A stretch of DNA of 26,491 nucleotides from positions 1-26,491 of the forward strand of contig CAMUFJ010000025.1 of the NCBI GenBank assembly GCA_947088135.1. Direction: 5' to 3'. The stretch comes from an uncultured Clostridia bacterium (lineage in GTDB: Bacteria; Bacillota; Clostridia; Christensenellales; Borkfalkiaceae). The notes under the pieces are model-generated. The model had not been told where the DNA came from. It saw nothing but the letters and a program-made list of their open reading frames with translations, and did not search any database. How positions within the stretch are numbered: the stretch's first letter is position 1; every line of letters starts with the position of its first letter. Both the position numbers and the translations under genes were made by a program. Shown here piece after piece: positions 1 through 6,806 of this stretch.

Positions 1-51
1 GCTTGGTTCGGGACCAAGAGGTCGTGAGTTCAAATCTCGTCGCCTCGACCA
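1..51 (+). tRNA. tRNA-Pro (anticodon CGG), 3' part only
   Basis: The window opens inside a tRNA. The anticodon stem pairs 2-6 with 14-18 around the seven-base loop TTCGGGA (7-13), giving anticodon CGG at 9-11, which reads the proline codon CCG. The G after the anticodon is normal for tRNA-Pro. A five-base variable loop (19-23), a T arm (stem 24-28 with 36-40, loop TTCAAAT at 29-35), the 3' acceptor strand (41-47), discriminator A48 and an encoded CCA (49-51) follow. The T stem contains two G-T wobbles. The acceptor 5' strand and D arm lie outside the window. Confidence 0.9.
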
Positions 52-100
52 AAAAAAGAGAATGCGGTTTTTACCGTATTCTCTTTTTTTCATGTAACCG
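35..100 (+). repeat. 66-bp perfect direct repeat, copy 1 (tRNA tail plus terminator)
   Basis: Bases 35-100 are identical to 237-302 at a constant offset of 202. The repeat begins in the last base of the T loop, runs through the acceptor strand and CCA, covers the whole terminator and ends 10 bases past it. The first flanking bases on both sides differ between the copies (A34 versus C236, A101 versus G303), so the edges are sharp. Confidence 0.95.
51..90 (+). terminator. Intrinsic terminator of the tRNA-Pro transcript (bidirectional form)
   Basis: A stem of 51-67 with 74-90 closes a six-base loop. Seven As on the left pair with seven Ts on the right and the core is a ten-pair stem with one G-T pair. 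The T run on the plus strand suits the tRNA transcript, and the A run makes the same hairpin usable from the other strand. Confidence 0.85.
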
Positions 101-236
101 AATCCGCGACGAGATTTGAGGGTGGAGCCAAATGCGGGAGCATTTGGTTTGCGGGCGAAACGTCTGCCTTCCGTCAATCTTGCCGCAAACTTGACAATTG
201 CTAATTGTCAAGCGGGGCGCGCCGCCAAAGGCGGAC
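101..236. mobile_element. 136-bp palindrome-rich insert between the duplicated tRNA tails
   Basis: No convincing gene is present. Four self-complementary pairs are visible: 128-135 with 140-147 (8 bp, loop GGGA), 147-154 with 183-190 (8 bp), 190-199 with 203-212 (10 bp, loop GCT) and 222-226 with 230-234. Near its left end, 106-119 is a 14-base inverted copy of the tRNA segment 30-43. The nine bases 106-114 are the inverse of 237-245, so the insert is bordered by short inverted repeats. This is consistent with a MITE-like or REP-like element, an integration scar or a structured RNA; no mobility gene is present. Confidence 0.5.
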
Positions 237-302
237 TCTCGTCGCCTCGACCAAAAAAAGAGAATGCGGTTTTTACCGTATTCTCTTTTTTTCATGTAAC
301 CG
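237..302 (+). repeat. 66-bp perfect direct repeat, copy 2
   Basis: This is the second copy of 35-100. It carries only the tail of the tRNA (from the end of the T loop onward) and cannot encode a tRNA. Its terminator hairpin has probably been taken over as the terminator of the convergent membrane regulator gene to the right. Confidence 0.95.
253..292 (-). terminator. Duplicated terminator, now serving the membrane XRE regulator gene
   Basis: The stem 253-269 with 276-292 is identical to the tRNA terminator. Read on the minus strand it gives a GC-containing stem followed by seven Us, 22 bases after the stop codon at 315. It therefore fits as the terminator of the minus-strand gene ending there. 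Confidence 0.75.
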
Positions 303-314
303 GATTCTCCACTC

Positions 315-1292
315 CTAATCTTTTGTTCCCAAGACGGTGTTGACGATCGCGCAAAGAATTCCGCCGATCGGAAAGACCACCCAGCCGGGATGCCACAAAT
401 GCCAAACGAAGCCGATCAGCAAAAACACACCCGTTGCGACGAGCATAATGCTCCCGCAGAGCGCGTCGCTCCATTTCTTGCGCTTGTTCCCGCTCTCGTC
501 CGATGCGTCCCCTTTTCCGTTCTGCCTGTTGTATTCCGAAATATCGTATTTCGTGCGCAAGATCCCGAAATACACGAGCCCGCCCACGATAAAAGACAGC
601 AAACACAAAAATACCGCCGTTACGAAGCAGTACGCCGCGTCTTGATTGTTTACCGCGATAATTTCCGCGTCGATGAGCGAAGAAAACACAACGAGAAACA
701 CCGTATCAAGCAGAATCGCAGAAACAAGACAAGCCATGGCGGTTGCGAATTTCTTGGCAAACGCCTTGCGCTCCGCATCGCCGTACACCTTTTGCATAAC
801 GGGGTGCTCCTTGCGAAACCGATCGTATTCCATACCCGAAAAAATGAACAAAAACACGGACACAGCGACGAACAGCACCACCGCAACCCCGCTCATGACG
901 GACGCCAGCCGTGCGGAAGAGCCGTCGAGATATTCCGAAATTCCGCAAAGCAACAGGCAGACGGAAACGCCGAGCAGGATAAAAAATACGCCGAACGCGA
1001 CCCACGCCGCAAACCTGTTCGTCTTGGCGATAAACTCCCGTCCGCACTCCTCAGCGTTTTCTTCCTCAGGCTTTTCCCGTAACGCCCCCGCCGTCAAATC
1101 GGTGCGGACGATTTCGTCGAGAGATACGCCGAACAAGTCGCAAATCAAAATGAGCTTCTCCGTTTCGGGCGAAGCCTCCCCCGTTTCCCATTTGGAAACG
1201 GACTGCCGCGTAACGCCCAACCGATCGGCGAGCTCCTCCTGCGTGATTTTATCGCGCTTCCTTAAATAATGCAAATTCTCTGAAAAACTCAC
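315..1292 (-). CDS. XRE-type helix-turn-helix regulator with six predicted membrane segments
   Basis: This is a 325-residue protein. Residues 5-62 form an XRE/Cro-type HTH domain (ITQEELADRLGVTRQSVSKWETG, shown here as the run ITQEELADRLG followed by VTRQSVSKWETG). A charged linker at about 66-92 follows, then six hydrophobic segments at about 94-117, 130-152, 182-205, 221-244, 276-299 and 303-322. It is therefore probably a membrane-tethered DNA-binding protein; what it senses is not apparent. The start is GTG at 1292, chosen because GGGAGG lies just upstream at good spacing, and a TATAAT promoter precedes it. It is transcribed alone and ends at the duplicated tRNA terminator. Such HTH-plus-membrane proteins are common in clostridia and mostly uncharacterised. 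Confidence 0.88.
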   Translation of the reverse strand: MSFSENLHYLRKRDKITQEELADRLGVTRQSVSKWETGEASPETEKLILICDLFGVSLDEIVRTDLTAGALREKPEEENAEECGREFIAKTNRFAAWVAFGVFFILLGVSVCLLLCGISEYLDGSSARLASVMSGVAVVLFVAVSVFLFIFSGMEYDRFRKEHPVMQKVYGDAERKAFAKKFATAMACLVSAILLDTVFLVVFSSLIDAEIIAVNNQDAAYCFVTAVFLCLLSFIVGGLVYFGILRTKYDISEYNRQNGKGDASDESGNKRKKWSDALCGSIMLVATGVFLLIGFVWHLWHPGWVVFPIGGILCAIVNTVLGTKD

Positions 1293-1339
1293 TGTATCCT
1301 CCCGCGGAATCGGCTTATCATTTGCCCGATTTCGCTTTC

Positions 1340-1368
1340 ATTATAGAGGAACAAACGAAAAAAGACAA
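1340..1368 (-). promoter_or_regulatory. Sigma-A-type promoter of the membrane regulator
   Basis: On the minus strand, -35 TTGTCT (1363-1368) and a perfect -10 TATAAT (1340-1345) are separated by 17 bases. The predicted transcription start near 1333 leaves a leader of about 40 bases with a strong ribosome binding site. Confidence 0.75.
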
Positions 1369-1419
1369 CCAACTTGCATTTACATCTGCACATTTTTTGC
1401 GCAACCAACGGTTGCATTT
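1366..1419. promoter_or_regulatory. Paired operator-like repeats upstream of the membrane regulator
   Basis: CAACCAACTTGCATTT (1366-1381) recurs 36 bases away as CAACCAACGGTTGCATTT (1402-1419). The distal copy contains a perfect 6-3-6 palindrome (1401-1406 with 1410-1415). The proximal copy overlaps the -35 box. This layout suggests self-regulation by the HTH protein, which is an inference. The distal palindrome also lies just after the ATPase stop codon, but no U run follows it, so it is a poor terminator. Confidence 0.5.
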
Positions 1420-1431
1420 CATGAAAACATA

Positions 1432-3384
1432 TTATTCCCGCCGCAAACTTGCTTTCCGTTTCGGCGGTTTTTCATACTTGGAATTGACGCGCATGGCGTT
1501 TAAAATCGCAAGCACCGCCACGCCGACGTCGCCGAAAACCGCGATCCACATATTGGCAATGCCGAATGCGGACAGAATCAGAATTGCAACTTTTACGGCA
1601 ATCGAGAAAATAATATTTTGGAACACGATTTGCATCGTCTTTCGCGCTATGCGCTTGGCAAGCGGAATGCCCCGCAAATTATCTTTCATAAGGACGATGT
1701 CGGAGGCTTCGATCGCCGCGTCGCTCCCCGCCCCGCCCATTGCGATACCGATATCCGAACGCATGAGCACGGGCGCGTCGTTGATGCCGTCGCCGACGAA
1801 ACACAAAACGTCTTGCCGACCCTTTTCCCCGAGCAATTTCTCGACTTCCTCCACCTTGTTTTGGGGCAGGAGAGAAGCCTTGTATCCCGTGAGCCCGATT
1901 TCATTTGCAACGCTTTCGGCAATCGCTTCGTTGTCGCCCGTGAGCATAACGGTTTTACAGCCCATTGCGTTGAGCGCGCCGACGACCTCTTTCGATTCCT
2001 CCTTGATTTCATCGGAAATTAAAAGCGAACCGATAAACTTGCCGTTCCTTGCCACGTAAACGACGGTACCGAGCCCGTTCTCTTTCTCAAACGCAATGCC
2101 GTTTTGCTCCATCAGCTTCTCGTTCCCGCAACAGATCGTATCCTCTCCGCAAACCGCGACGACCCCCGCGCCCGCGACGTTCGTGAGCGCGTATCCGCTT
2201 TGCGCTTTTTTGCCGTAGGCGGACACGATCGAGCGAGCAATCGGGTGGTTGGAATCTTGTTCCGCAATTGCGGCGAGCCGTAAAATTTCTTCCCTGTCGG
2301 ATTCGGGACTGATTTTCGTTACCGCAAAATTCCCTTTGGTGAGCGTACCCGTTTTATCGAATACAAAGGTGTTCGCCCGATTGAACTTTTCGAGATAGTT
2401 GGAACCCTTGACCAAAATCCCGTATCTCGATGCCGCGCCGATGCCCGCGAAGAAGGACAGCGGAATGGAAATGACCAAAGCGCACGGACAGGACACGACC
2501 AAAAAGCTCAGCGCGCGGTAAACCCAAGTAGACCAGTCGAGCGTGATCGCACCGGGAATCACAGCGAGAAGCAACGCAACGATAACGACCGTAGGCGTGT
2601 AATACTTTGCGAACTTGGTGATGAAGTTCTCCGCCTTCGACTTTTGGCTCGACGCATTCTCCACGAGGTCGAGGATCTTGGAAACGGTGGAATCGTAAAA
2701 TTCCTTCGTGACCCGCACTTCGATTTGCGACGTCAGATTGACGCAACCGCTGATCACCTCCCCGCCTTCCGCGATCTCACGGGGCAGACTCTCGCCCGTG
2801 AGCGCTTTGGTATCGAGCGCGGTTGCACCCTTTACGACGACCCCGTCGAGCGGCACTTTCTCGCCCGGGTTGATCACGACGATATCCCCGATTTTCACCT
2901 CGCTCGGATCGACCTGCTCGAACCCGCTTTCCCGCTTGATATTCGCATAGTCGGGGCGGATATCCATAAGCTTGGAAATGGACTTACGCGATTTTCCCGT
3001 CGCGTACGACTGAAACCACTCGCCCACCTGATAAAAAAGCAGAACGGCGCACGCCTCGTCGAAGCCCTCGATTTCCTGCCCCGTCAACCCCCTGTATATC
3101 GCGAGCGCGAACGCGCCGAGCGTAGCGACGCACATGAGAAAATTCTCGTCGAACACCTGTCCGCGGACGATATTCCGCACAGCTTTCCACAGGACGTCGT
3201 AACCGATGATGAGGTACACCGCCAGATAGAGGGCGAAGGGAAACAGCCAACCGAAGTTCCCCCCGAACACGCGATCCAAAGCAAGAATCTTATCGACGGT
3301 AAAGACGACGGCGAACAAGCCGAGCGCGACGAGAATACGGATCAGATTCTTTTTATCCTTTCTGCTCATTGCCGATTTACGCAT
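1432..3384 (-). CDS. cadA: P1B-type heavy-metal-translocating ATPase (Zn/Cd/Pb type), without an HMA domain
   Basis: This 650-residue pump would export divalent soft metals across the cell membrane with ATP. Visible in order are two N-terminal membrane helices, a further helix pair at about 80-130, the actuator motif TGES (near 197), the metal-binding CPC in SCPCALV (near 300), the phosphorylation motif DKTGTLTKG (D near 343), the hinge GDGINDAP, and a final helix pair carrying AVKVAIL and GDVG. A lysine in the seventh helix with DxG in the eighth is the signature of the Zn/Cd/Pb (P1B-2) group. The usual N-terminal metal-binding domain is absent and is encoded by the gene just upstream. ATG at 3384 is preferred over the TTG two codons upstream, because AAGGAG then lies seven bases away instead of one. 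Confidence 0.92.
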   Translation of the reverse strand: MRKSAMSRKDKKNLIRILVALGLFAVVFTVDKILALDRVFGGNFGWLFPFALYLAVYLIIGYDVLWKAVRNIVRGQVFDENFLMCVATLGAFALAIYRGLTGQEIEGFDEACAVLLFYQVGEWFQSYATGKSRKSISKLMDIRPDYANIKRESGFEQVDPSEVKIGDIVVINPGEKVPLDGVVVKGATALDTKALTGESLPREIAEGGEVISGCVNLTSQIEVRVTKEFYDSTVSKILDLVENASSQKSKAENFITKFAKYYTPTVVIVALLLAVIPGAITLDWSTWVYRALSFLVVSCPCALVISIPLSFFAGIGAASRYGILVKGSNYLEKFNRANTFVFDKTGTLTKGNFAVTKISPESDREEILRLAAIAEQDSNHPIARSIVSAYGKKAQSGYALTNVAGAGVVAVCGEDTICCGNEKLMEQNGIAFEKENGLGTVVYVARNGKFIGSLLISDEIKEESKEVVGALNAMGCKTVMLTGDNEAIAESVANEIGLTGYKASLLPQNKVEEVEKLLGEKGRQDVLCFVGDGINDAPVLMRSDIGIAMGGAGSDAAIEASDIVLMKDNLRGIPLAKRIARKTMQIVFQNIIFSIAVKVAILILSAFGIANMWIAVFGDVGVAVLAILNAMRVNSKYEKPPKRKASLRRE

Positions 3385-3402
3385 AGCCAAGCTCCTTTCC
3401 GA

Positions 3403-3621
3403 CTACAAAATAATTCTGCAATCGGGCTCTACCTTTTTGCAGACCTTCACGACCTCTTTCATGATGCCCTCGAAGTTCGTCTCGTCCGCCTCGATCGTCA
3501 GACGCTGGGAGAGAAAACTCACGGTAACGGAGGTCACTCCGTCGATTTTGGCGATCGCCCTCTCCATCTTCGCGGCGCAGTTCGCGCAGTCCAAATCTTC
3601 CAACTTAAATACCTTTTTCAT
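3403..3621 (-). CDS. Free-standing HMA heavy-metal-binding protein
   Basis: This 72-residue protein is a single ferredoxin-like heavy-metal-associated domain. The motif DLDCANCAAKME, with Cys12 and Cys15, is the form usual for the N-terminal domains of Zn/Cd ATPases. It probably hands metal to, or regulates, the ATPase encoded immediately downstream. Only 18 bases separate its TAG stop from the ATPase ATG, and the two genes are in the same frame, as if one ATPase gene had been split by a stop codon and a new ribosome binding site. GGAGG lies four bases before the ATG. It belongs to the operator-controlled metal operon. Confidence 0.85.
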   Translation of the reverse strand: MKKVFKLEDLDCANCAAKMERAIAKIDGVTSVTVSFLSQRLTIEADETNFEGIMKEVVKVCKKVEPDCRIIL

Positions 3622-3679
3622 AAAGCCTCCAAAATGATATCCGCTTTTCGCGGTTTTATTTCATTGAACATTTATATTA

Positions 3680-3695
3680 TTGAATAATCATTCAA
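3680..3695. promoter_or_regulatory. ArsR/SmtB-type operator before the HMA-ATPase operon
   Basis: TTGAATAATCATTCAA is a perfect 6-4-6 inverted repeat in an AT-rich stretch 58 bases upstream of the HMA start. It resembles operators of the CzrA/CadC class. AT-rich -10-like hexamers overlap it (TATAAA on the minus strand at about 3671-3676), but no convincing -35 could be fixed. Repression by the adjacent ArsR protein is inferred. Confidence 0.65.
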
Positions 3696-3706
3696 ATATT
3701 GCCCTT

Positions 3707-3730
3707 TAAAAAACAGGGGCTTGCCCTGTC
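3707..3730 (-). terminator. Intrinsic terminator after the ArsR gene
   Basis: On the minus strand a six-pair stem ACAGGG/CCCTGT (3724-3729 with 3713-3718, five-base loop) is followed by a run of Us (3708-3713). It lies 70 bases after the arsR stop and before the HMA promoter, so the sensor and the export operon are separate transcripts. Confidence 0.65.
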
Positions 3731-3799
3731 CCCGACGACACCCCAAGCGAACACTTTTATCATGTGCCTTTATTGAGATTTTCATCGGGTAAAATAATT

Positions 3800-4123
3800 T
3801 TATTCTTCGTTGACGTGCGTTAGACCGTATTCCAAAATTTTGGTAACGTGGTCGTCGTCGAGAGAGTACTTCACTTCCTTGCCCTCCTTCGTCCCCTTTA
3901 CCAATTTCGCGGAACGCAAAACGCGAAGCTGATGAGAAACCGCCGAAATGCTCATTTCCAAAATATCCGCGATTTCCCCCACGTACAAGTCCCTCATCTG
4001 CAAACATTGCATGATCTTCGCCCGCGTCGGATCTCCGAACATTTTAAACAGCTCGGCGAGGTTGTATATCACGTCGTCGGACGGCAGTTTATTGCGGATC
4101 TCCCGCTTAAAATCTTGCGCCAT
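3800..4123 (-). CDS. ArsR/SmtB-family metal-sensing repressor (CzrA/CadC-like)
   Basis: This 107-residue winged-helix repressor has the recognition helix MSISAVSHQLRVLR and the wing EGKEVKYSL. Near the C terminus the pattern D-x-H, ten residues, H-x-x-E (D90, H92, H103, E106 from this start) matches the alpha-5 metal site of Zn sensors such as CzrA, with Glu in the last position. The alpha-3 cysteine motif of Cd/Pb-sensing CadC (ELCVCD) is replaced by DLYVGE, so Zn or Co sensing is more likely than Cd. The ATG at 4123 is chosen because the longer reading from a TTG at 4153 would start only a few bases after the predicted transcription start. It presumably represses itself and the HMA-ATPase operon. 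Confidence 0.88.
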   Translation of the reverse strand: MAQDFKREIRNKLPSDDVIYNLAELFKMFGDPTRAKIMQCLQMRDLYVGEIADILEMSISAVSHQLRVLRSAKLVKGTKEGKEVKYSLDDDHVTKILEYGLTHVNEE

Positions 4124-4137
4124 ACAGCCCCCAATAT

Positions 4138-4194
4138 TTGAACAGTTCTTCAATCGTTCAATAACAGTATATTCTTTTTTTGTGCTCTTGTCAA
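4138..4194 (-). promoter_or_regulatory. arsR promoter with overlapping operator palindromes
   Basis: On the minus strand a perfect -35 TTGACA (4189-4194) and -10 TATACT (4166-4171) are 17 bases apart. Just downstream, TTGAACAGTTCTTCAA (4138-4153) is a palindrome with five-base arms, and TTGAAC/GTTCAA (4138-4143 with 4156-4161) forms a wider one that reaches the predicted transcription start. Binding there would block transcription, consistent with autorepression. Confidence 0.8.
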
Positions 4195-4233
4195 CTGTTT
4201 TTCGGCAATTTTTTCAAGAATTTCGCGAAAAAA

Positions 4234-5067
4234 TTAAAGTTCCAAACTCAGCCCGTCGTAGGCGGATATCACGCCGTACGTCTTTTCCGCACGCTGTAAA
4301 CTCTCTTTGGTCGGCGCGGAATTGTGCGAAAAATGCGTGATTACCTTTTTCGTCCCGCCGCCCGCGAGCCCCATTTTTTCGAGGCGCGCGATGACGCGCA
4401 TATTCTCTTCCAGCCCCATATGGCGCGCGCCCTCGGGCGCTTTTCCCCATAGAAAGGTGCAATCCAGCACGATCAAATCGAAAAGCTTTCCGCCGATCTG
4501 ATCCAAAAACAAATAGTCCTCTTCGGGAAGCCTGCCCGTATCGGTGAGATATAAAACGCGCTTCCCGCCCTTTTCGAGCGCATACAGCAGAGGTTCTTGC
4601 GAGGAATGCTTGGCAAGCAGGGTATGCACCCGCCAACCGCCGAACTCCAATTCCTCGAATGCGCTCACCGTGTGCAGACGGATATTCTCGGAAACAACGT
4701 CTCTGAGCTCCCGTTTCGTACACTCCCCGAACACCGAAACGACCTCGGCGTTCCCGTAAATATCGAGGGCGGACGAGGTCATGTTCTGCGCGTATTTGTA
4801 ACCGCGCAGGATAAAGTCGTGCGCGTAAAAATGGTCCATGTGGGAATGGGTGACGAGCAAATATTTGATAGCGGAAAGGTCTGCGCCCAAAACGGAGGTA
4901 TGGTAAAAGGCGTCGGGCGGGAACTCGATGCTCAGCTCCCCGTCCAACACGACCTGCGAGCGGGAACGGAATTCCCCGTTCTTTCTCGCGCCCCTGCAAA
5001 ACTCGCAATTACAAAACAGTGCGGGAATGCCCTCCGCGGCTCCCGTTCCCAAAAATGTAACCTTCAT
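4234..5067 (-). CDS. Metallo-beta-lactamase-fold hydrolase (PhnP/PqqB-like)
   Basis: This 277-residue protein starts with GTGAAEGIPALFC and the cysteine pair CNCEFC, as in PhnP-type phosphodiesterases. It has the zinc motif HSHMDH (about residues 74-79), later metal-binding Asp residues in LTDTG and VLDCTF, and a C-terminal THFSHN. The predicted role is hydrolysis of a cyclic or diester phosphate, but the substrate is unknown. No phosphonate genes are nearby. It lies 89 bases downstream of efp with no convincing terminator between, so it may be the last gene of the pepP-efp transcript. The ATG at 5067 has only a modest ribosome binding site. Confidence 0.82.
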   Translation of the reverse strand: MKVTFLGTGAAEGIPALFCNCEFCRGARKNGEFRSRSQVVLDGELSIEFPPDAFYHTSVLGADLSAIKYLLVTHSHMDHFYAHDFILRGYKYAQNMTSSALDIYGNAEVVSVFGECTKRELRDVVSENIRLHTVSAFEELEFGGWRVHTLLAKHSSQEPLLYALEKGGKRVLYLTDTGRLPEEDYLFLDQIGGKLFDLIVLDCTFLWGKAPEGARHMGLEENMRVIARLEKMGLAGGGTKKVITHFSHNSAPTKESLQRAEKTYGVISAYDGLSLEL

Positions 5068-5156
5068 GCCTTAGCCCTATCAAAAAACAAACTGTTTTTA
5101 TAAACGACAAGCCCGCGTCCTCTTCGGGAAACGGGCAAGGTCTTTTTTTATTTCGC

Positions 5157-5723
5157 TTAAACTCTGCTCATGTACTCGCCCGTGCGGGTGTCGATACGAA
5201 TGGTGTCGCCCTCGTTGACGAACATGGGCACTTGGAAGGTCGCGCCCGTTTCCACTTTTGCCGCCTTGGTCACGTTGGTTGCGGTGTTGCCCTTCACGCC
5301 GGGCTCCGCCTCGATGACTTTGAGTTCCACGAAGTTTTCGGGCTCCACGGAGAAAGGAACTTCGTTGAGCGATTTCACCGTAACGGTATCGTTCTCCTTG
5401 ATATATTTGAGCGCTTCCTCTACCTGATCGTAGTTGAGGGGGATCATATCGAAGGTAACGGGATCCATGAAGTAGTAGAATTCCCCGTCCGTGTAGGAAT
5501 ACTGCATCTTCTTCGTTTCTACCTGCGCGGTTTCGAGCTTGGTGGTGGGGTTAAAGGTTTCGTCGGAAAGAACCTGACCCGTAACGACGTTTTTCAGCGT
5601 GGTGCGAACAAACGCCGCTCCCTTGCCGGGCTTTACGTGCTGGAATTCCGTAACGGTGTAAACGCCGCTCTTGTATTCGAACGTCGAACCCTTTCTGATG
5701 TCGCCTGCCATGATTTGTGCCAT
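5157..5723 (-). CDS. efp: Elongation factor P
   Basis: This 188-residue protein is full length for the family. EF-P binds between the P and E sites of the ribosome and rescues stalls at polyproline stretches. The three beta-barrel domains are recognisable, beginning with MAGDIRKGSTFEY. The tip of the loop is HVKPGKGAAF with Lys34, the position that is modified in many bacteria. The ending GDTIRIDTRTGEYMSRV is canonical. AAGGAG precedes the ATG. It follows pepP by 21 bases, the common pepP-efp pairing of Bacillota. Confidence 0.97.
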   Translation of the reverse strand: MAQIMAGDIRKGSTFEYKSGVYTVTEFQHVKPGKGAAFVRTTLKNVVTGQVLSDETFNPTTKLETAQVETKKMQYSYTDGEFYYFMDPVTFDMIPLNYDQVEEALKYIKENDTVTVKSLNEVPFSVEPENFVELKVIEAEPGVKGNTATNVTKAAKVETGATFQVPMFVNEGDTIRIDTRTGEYMSRV

Positions 5724-5744
5724 AACAAATATCTCCTTAATCTA

Positions 5745-6800
5745 TTACAATATTAAAAGTTTTTTCCCGAGTTTTTTCATGAAGGTATGCGTTACGCCCC
5801 CTTCCATGTACGCGCTGTCCTCGATGCGGATCCCGAGCCGACCTGCAAGGTACACGCCCGGCTCGTCCGAGAACACCATGCCGTTTACAAGCTTTTCTTC
5901 ACTGCGCGGAGCAAGCACGGGATATTCGTGGATCTGCAAGCCAATTCCGTGCCCCAAGGAATGGGTAAAGTACTTGTCCAATCCTTTTTCCGCAAGCGCG
6001 TGTCTTGCGATCGCGTCCGCTTCCCGCCCCGTCATGCCCTCGCGCGTCTGCTCTAAAACCCGCATATGCGCGTCGAGCACGCAGCCGTAAATCTTCTTGA
6101 ATTCTTCGTGCCGTTTGTCGTCGCCGAAGAGGAAGGTACGCGTGCAGTCCGAGCAATACCCGCCGTATTTACAGCCGAAATCGATGAGGACTGCGTCGCC
6201 GAATTTGAGCTTCGTGTTCCCCGTTTCGTGGTGAGGAACGCTCCCGTTCGCGCCGAAACCGACGATCGTTTCGAAAGACACCCCCGACGCACCCAGCAAC
6301 CTCATCTCGTATTCGAGGATCGCGGCGAGCTCGCTCTCCGTCATGCCCTCTTTGAGTTTGGGAAGCGTCGCCGTCAGCGCGTCCTCCGCGATCTCGCACG
6401 CCCGCGCAATCAGCGAAATTTCCTGCGGGGTTTTGATCGTCATCGCGTTTTTGAGAGCGGGCATACAGTCTACGAGCGTAAAGCCCTTTTCCGTAAGCCC
6501 CTCCGCGCGCGCCAGCGTGGTGAACGCTTTGGGTACGCCGATATTATGATAGGGCGCGATCTCTTCGAGCGCTTCTTTGAGTACGCCCTCTTTTACCGCG
6601 ATCCCGCTTCCCGCAAGCTCCCTTTGGGCAGCTTCGAGATAGCGCGCGTCGGCAAAAAAAGTACATCCGTCCGCCGTAAGCGTCACATAGCCGTCGGTAG
6701 AATAGAACCCCGTGAGGTATCGGCGCAGGAAATCCTGTTCGATAAAGAGCGCTTCCGCGCCCGCTTCACGGTAAATTTTTTGCAATCTATCCGCTAACAT
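5745..6800 (-). CDS. pepP: M24 aminopeptidase P (Xaa-Pro aminopeptidase)
   Basis: This 351-residue cytoplasmic enzyme removes the N-terminal residue before a proline. An N-terminal creatinase-like domain (about 1-120) precedes the pita-bread catalytic domain. Metal-ligand motifs are visible in order: IDFGCKYGGYCSDCTRTF (two Asp), HSLGHGIG (His), DEPGVY (Glu) and IRIEDS (Glu). The ATG at 6800 is chosen because it starts the family's typical opening (MLADRLQKIYREAG) and because an upstream in-frame ATG-like start at 6830 lies inside the promoter. The predicted transcription start falls on or next to this ATG, so the message may be leaderless. It is followed closely by efp. Confidence 0.93.
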   Translation of the reverse strand: MLADRLQKIYREAGAEALFIEQDFLRRYLTGFYSTDGYVTLTADGCTFFADARYLEAAQRELAGSGIAVKEGVLKEALEEIAPYHNIGVPKAFTTLARAEGLTEKGFTLVDCMPALKNAMTIKTPQEISLIARACEIAEDALTATLPKLKEGMTESELAAILEYEMRLLGASGVSFETIVGFGANGSVPHHETGNTKLKFGDAVLIDFGCKYGGYCSDCTRTFLFGDDKRHEEFKKIYGCVLDAHMRVLEQTREGMTGREADAIARHALAEKGLDKYFTHSLGHGIGLQIHEYPVLAPRSEEKLVNGMVFSDEPGVYLAGRLGIRIEDSAYMEGGVTHTFMKKLGKKLLIL

Positions 6801-6806
6801 AGCCTT

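Noticed and set aside
71..343. Small open frames in the tRNA-adjacent repeat region
   Set aside because: They run through terminators and palindromes, lack ribosome binding sites and have no coding character.
1401..1415. Terminator for the P1B ATPase gene
   Set aside because: The palindrome is not followed by a U run on the minus strand, and it is repeated near the regulator promoter, which fits an operator better.
5110..5150. Possible terminator between efp and the MBL hydrolase gene
   Set aside because: The inverted repeat (GCCCG/CGGGC) is short with a large loop, and its T run is on the plus strand, where no gene needs it.
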